This document shows, piece after piece, positions 60,660 through 64,000 of a stretch of DNA of 64,000 nucleotides; position 1 is the stretch's first letter; each line of letters opens with the position of its first letter. A program made the translations under genes and the position numbers. The notes under the pieces were generated by a model, which saw only the letters and a program-made list of their open reading frames with translations, was not told the origin of the DNA and searched no databases. This DNA is from Ponticaulis profundi (GTDB lineage Bacteria; Pseudomonadota; Alphaproteobacteria; Caulobacterales; Hyphomonadaceae), in NCBI RefSeq assembly GCF_042659465.1, contig NZ_JBHSSW010000028.1:62001-126000 (forward strand), written 5' to 3'.

Positions 60660-61688
60660 ATGCGTCGTCGTTTACTTATTGTTGGGCTCGTTGTGGCCGC
60701 GGCGATCGCCGCATGTTGGCTGATTTTGCGTCGCGACCCGATTCCATATGAGACGCTGGAGGCGCGCTATGGCCGCGAGGCCTCAAAATTCCTGACACTG
60801 GAAAATGGTCTGATTGTTCATATGACTGATGAGGGGCCGCCTGATGGGCCAGTCGTCATTCTTTTGCATGGTTTTGCCTCATCTTGGGCAACCTGGGATG
60901 CCTGGGCAGATGGTCTGGCTGATGAATACCGGGTGCTTCGCTTTGATTTACCGGGGCATGGTCTGACACGTGTTCTATCGGATACGGATTTGTCGACCGA
61001 GGGTCTTGTCACGTTCGTCGATGACGTTGCCGATGAGCTGGGCCTCCAGCAGTTTACACTGGCTGGCTCCTCCATGGGCGGACATACTGCCTGGCGATTT
61101 GCACTCGCCCATCCGGAAAGGCTGGATGCGCTGATACTCGTGGCAGCAGCGGGATTGCCTGAGGCTGATGCTGGGGAAGAGCCGCCTGTCGTCTTTCAGA
61201 TGATCGAGAATCCGTTTGTTCGACCGATCATCAAGGACCTCGATGTATCTCCGCTGATCCGTGATGGGTTGATGTCATCTTTTGTGGATCCGGAATTCGT
61301 CACCAATCAGATGGTCCGGGAATATGCTGACCTTGCGCGTGCGCCCGGTCACCGCGCTGCTCTGATTGCGCTGGCAACGCGTGACCGCACAGATGCTGCA
61401 GCTTTTGAAGCTCGATTGTCTGAAATATCCGTGCCGGTGCTGGTTCTGCATGGGCGCGAGGACAAGATCGTGCCGCCGGGGTTTGCGAACCGCTATGGGG
61501 AGCAGATCCCGAATTCTGAAGTTATTTTCTACGATCAGATCGGACATCTGCCTCAGGAAGAAGCCGCAGCTCAGTCGTTGGCAGATGCAAAAGCATTTCT
61601 CATCAATGCTCTGGTGAGTGATGAAAGTGAGGTTCCGGAAACGGCCATAGACGATGTGAATATGGCCGAGACCGAACCGCTCGATTAA
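60660..61688 (+). CDS. Membrane-anchored alpha/beta hydrolase
   Basis: A 342-residue protein with an N-terminal membrane helix (about 5-24) and an alpha/beta hydrolase domain. The oxyanion HGFASS motif, nucleophile Ser138 in AGSSMGGH, acid in HGREDKIVPP and His in QIGHLPQEE are visible. The substrate is not known. Its stop overlaps the convergent hydroxyacid dehydrogenase gene by 4 bases. Confidence 0.9.
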   Translation: MRRRLLIVGLVVAAAIAACWLILRRDPIPYETLEARYGREASKFLTLENGLIVHMTDEGPPDGPVVILLHGFASSWATWDAWADGLADEYRVLRFDLPGHGLTRVLSDTDLSTEGLVTFVDDVADELGLQQFTLAGSSMGGHTAWRFALAHPERLDALILVAAAGLPEADAGEEPPVVFQMIENPFVRPIIKDLDVSPLIRDGLMSSFVDPEFVTNQMVREYADLARAPGHRAALIALATRDRTDAAAFEARLSEISVPVLVLHGREDKIVPPGFANRYGEQIPNSEVIFYDQIGHLPQEEAAAQSLADAKAFLINALVSDESEVPETAIDDVNMAETEPLD

Positions 61689-62671
61689 AGCATGGAGGGG
61701 ATGACGCGATCTGGCGGCTTGTGACCATCAACGAAGGTCTTGATGTTGATGATGACCTTTTCGCCCATTTCGGTGCGGCCTTCTTCCGTTGCTGAACCAA
61801 GGTGCGGCAGTAGCACCACATTTGGCAGCTTTTTCAGCATCGGATTGATTTCAGGTTCATTCTCGAACACGTCGAGACCGGCGCCTGCGATCTTGCCAGC
61901 CTCCAGCGCACGGCCGAGTGCGGCCTCGTCAATCACCTCGCCGCGTGAAGTATTCACGATGTAAGCGTGGGGCTGGATGAGATCCAGGCGGCGTGCCGTC
62001 AGCAGGTGATAAGTTGCTGGCGTGTGTGGACAGTTCACTGAAATGAAGTCCATGCGCGACAGCATCTGATCCAGGCTGTCCCAATAGGTTGCTTCAAGCG
62101 CTGATTCGATATTCGGGCTGACCGGCTTTCGATTGTGATAGTGAATTTGCATGCCGAAGGCTTTTGCCCGGCGCGCGACAGCCTGCCCAATTCGACCCAT
62201 GCCAATAATGCCGAGCCGTTTTCCGGAAATGCGTCGGCCCATCATCCAGGTGGGGGTCCAGCCCGTGAACTCGTCATTCTCGATGGCCTTGACGCCTTCA
62301 ATCAGGCGACGCGGGACTGCCAACAGGAGGGCCATGGTGATATCGGCAGTATCGTCGGTGAGCACCCCTGGTGTATTGGTTACCGTGATGCCGCGCTGCG
62401 TAGCAGATTGCAGGTCGATATTGTCAAAGCCCGCACCGAATTGGGCAATGAGGCGGAGATTATCACCGGCACGTGCGAGAACGCGGCCATCAAGCTTGTC
62501 TGTCACGGTCGGCACGAGAATATCAGCGCGGGCAACTGCGTCCGCCAGAGCGTCCTGAGACATCGGCTCGTCAGTGAGGTTTAACTCAGCATCAAAGAGT
62601 TCCTTCAAGCGAAGTTCTACGACGCCTGGCAGGCGCCGCGTAACGATGACTTTGAGTTTCTGAGAGCTCAT
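61685..62671 (-). CDS. D-2-hydroxyacid dehydrogenase (glyoxylate/hydroxypyruvate reductase type)
   Basis: A 328-residue NAD(P)-dependent dehydrogenase. Rossmann loop GIIGMGRIGQAVARRAKAFG, catalytic Arg in NTSRGEVIDE, Glu in FENEPEINP and His in LLPHLGSATEEGR are present. The order and sequence fit the glyoxylate/hydroxypyruvate reductase branch. It would reduce glyoxylate or hydroxypyruvate to the D-hydroxy acid. Confidence 0.92.
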   Translation of the reverse strand: MSSQKLKVIVTRRLPGVVELRLKELFDAELNLTDEPMSQDALADAVARADILVPTVTDKLDGRVLARAGDNLRLIAQFGAGFDNIDLQSATQRGITVTNTPGVLTDDTADITMALLLAVPRRLIEGVKAIENDEFTGWTPTWMMGRRISGKRLGIIGMGRIGQAVARRAKAFGMQIHYHNRKPVSPNIESALEATYWDSLDQMLSRMDFISVNCPHTPATYHLLTARRLDLIQPHAYIVNTSRGEVIDEAALGRALEAGKIAGAGLDVFENEPEINPMLKKLPNVVLLPHLGSATEEGRTEMGEKVIINIKTFVDGHKPPDRVIPSML

Positions 62672-62825
62672 CGTGTCCCTATCCTGATCTTTTTCTTATC
62701 CCTAGCAAAACAGGTCGCTTAGGCCAATCTGCAAGAGAAATTGAAATTTAATCGCCTGTGTTTACGACCGATTCACCTAAATCGGCAAAATTTTCCAGAT
62801 CAAATTAACCCTGGGACATGTAAAC

Positions 62826-63416
62826 ATGAAAATAGTCGTCGCGGCGATTGTTATGGCGCTCGGATCCTTCACCTTCTCGGCGTTCGGCCAGACAGCGAAG
62901 GTGGAACAGAGTTCTGCTGTTTCCGGTATGACTGTGCGCATTAGCGCCTTTTCTGGCAAGCCTGTTCCTCGCTTTGAATCTCTGAAATATGCGGCTGTTC
63001 ATGGCCGGACCGGACCAAGCCTCGAATATCCGATTGCATGGCGCTATGAGCGTCAGGGGTTGCCGGTCATGGTGGTTAAGGAATCGCGCGATTGGCGTAT
63101 GGTGCGCGATCCATCCGGCGATGAAGTCTGGATGCATGCGCGCACGCTCGGCGGCCAGCCGAGTGTTCTGATCTTTGGCGATGCGGCGGTTGACCTGAAG
63201 AGTCACCCGAAGGCCAATTCCCGCGTGATTGCACGCATGGAGCCTGGTAACGTTGCAACGCTCATCGGTTGTGAAGGTGCGTTCTGCCAGGTTTATGTTC
63301 AGCATCGCAAAGGCTGGGCGGCAAAATCGCAGCTTTGGGGTGCGCCAGGAACATCTGCGCAACCAGTGGAACGGCAACTGGCACGTTTGTCAGCCCCTAC
63401 TATTGAGTCTGACTAA
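62826..63416 (+). CDS. Secreted SH3-domain protein
   Basis: A 196-residue protein with a signal peptide (cleavage near SAFGQ, residue 21) and two SH3-like repeats (about 50-110 and 115-180), with RTGPSLEYPIAWRYERQG and GWAAKSQLWG motifs typical of bacterial SH3 domains with W and GP residues. These proteins bind cell wall or protein partners. It is close to fabA and on the same strand, but separated by about 50 bases. Confidence 0.9.
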   Translation: MKIVVAAIVMALGSFTFSAFGQTAKVEQSSAVSGMTVRISAFSGKPVPRFESLKYAAVHGRTGPSLEYPIAWRYERQGLPVMVVKESRDWRMVRDPSGDEVWMHARTLGGQPSVLIFGDAAVDLKSHPKANSRVIARMEPGNVATLIGCEGAFCQVYVQHRKGWAAKSQLWGAPGTSAQPVERQLARLSAPTIESD

Positions 63417-63469
63417 GGCCTCTGCTACGGCCAATCCACACTAAAATAGTGCGATGAAGGATCATATTC

Positions 63470-64000
63470 TTGGCCGAGACATTCACACCACAGTCGTCGT
63501 ATAACCGCGAAGAATTGATCGAGAGCGGTCGCAACAGTCTGTTTGGCGAAGGCAATGCACAATTGCCTGCTCCGCCAATGCTTATGATGGACCGCATCAC
63601 GGAAATCACCCTCGATGGTGGTACGAAGGGCAAAGGCAATATGGTTGCCGAGCTCGATATTGATCCATCGCTCTGGTTTTTTCAGTGCCACTTCATCGGC
63701 GACCCGGTTATGCCGGGCTGTCTGGGGCTTGATGCAATGTGGCAGTGCGTCGGCTTCTGGCTTGGCTGGAGCGGTTCGCCCGGCAAAGGTCGCGCCTTGG
63801 GTGTTGGTGAGGTGAAGTTCACCGGACAGGTGACGCCCGATGTCAAAACCGTGCGCTATGAAATCGATATCAAACGCGCCATGCGTGGGCGGCTGGTGCT
63901 CGGTATTGCGGATGGCAATCTCTATGCCGATGACAAGCTGATCTACACAGCAAAAGACATGCGGGTTGGTCTGTTCCGCCCGGAAGAAATGGCTAAGTGA
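63470..64000 (+). CDS. fabA: 3-hydroxydecanoyl-ACP dehydratase
   Basis: A 176-residue FabA, complete, with TGA as the last three bases. Active residues are His74 in QCHFIGDPVMPGCLG and Asp88 in LDAMWQ. MDRITEI and RALGVGEVKFTGQV are conserved. No ATG matches the family start: the best is TTG at 63470, with AAGGA 8 bases before it. An upstream ATG (63454) is out of frame. FabA makes trans-2 and cis-3 decenoyl-ACP for unsaturated fatty acids. fabB is expected next, but lies outside the window. Confidence 0.96.
   Translation: MAETFTPQSSYNREELIESGRNSLFGEGNAQLPAPPMLMMDRITEITLDGGTKGKGNMVAELDIDPSLWFFQCHFIGDPVMPGCLGLDAMWQCVGFWLGWSGSPGKGRALGVGEVKFTGQVTPDVKTVRYEIDIKRAMRGRLVLGIADGNLYADDKLIYTAKDMRVGLFRPEEMAK

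Overview
The window reads as chromosome of an aerobic, probably marine alphaproteobacterium. Hyphomonadaceae/Caulobacterales is my inference, from the 2-oxoglutarate dehydrogenase/succinyl-CoA synthetase gene order, MmcB, a CYP153 alkane hydroxylase, alkyl sulfatase, ZapE and FabA. No rRNA or tRNA gene was seen. Coding density is high. Many genes start at GTG or TTG, and many neighbours overlap by 1-8 bases.

Left end (1-4.6 kb) is an accessory island, visibly more AT-rich at its left edge. It holds a Hachiman anti-phage module (hamA complete, hamB cut by the window edge), an ArdA antirestriction gene, and a mobilisation operon (small ORF, MobC-like protein, relaxase). The right border lies near 4.6 kb, at a perfect GC-rich hairpin just before the chromosomal gene at 4628. 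No integrase is visible; it may lie left of base 1.

4.6-12.8 kb is a surface module. A 1606-residue autotransporter with about 25-residue passenger repeats is followed 21 bases later by a TIGR03032-type gene. Diverging from it is a LytS/LytTR two-component pair. 12.9-17.3 kb has a lipoprotein, a PiuC-like hydroxylase and a TetR-controlled secreted alkyl sulfatase.

17.3-36.8 kb contains a scattered TCA cluster, all on the minus strand: mdh, then 9 kb of unrelated genes, sucC, 2.3 kb holding a VapBC-like pair with an eroded toxin active site and two other genes, sucD, sucA and sucB. Other genes in this span are an MFS permease, a DUF2141/DUF2306 pair facing a membrane LytTR regulator across candidate direct repeats, a TAXI binding protein, a 35-residue membrane peptide, an ArsR regulator with a Fur-box-like sequence, an M28 peptidase, a 2OG oxygenase and an EAL protein.

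37-50.8 kb: GST-like protein, lipoproteins (one a RidA-family protein with a lipobox), ZapE and rhomboid, a single-domain response regulator, an acyltransferase preceded by a structured inverted repeat, CYP153, two tandem paralogous lipoproteins, FKBP, threonine dehydratase and a fused ABC ATPase.

50.9-64 kb: iron-dependent alcohol dehydrogenase; a lipoprotein subtilase overlapping a membrane-anchored protein that looks like a free-standing subtilase propeptide; sirtuin; DUF418; MmcB; GpsA; TetR; PIF1-like helicase; ThiF/MoeB; hydrolase; hydroxyacid dehydrogenase; SH3 protein; and FabA, complete to the last base and probably starting at TTG.

Most gene calls rest on motif recognition by eye without database searches. 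Regulatory sites are candidates only.
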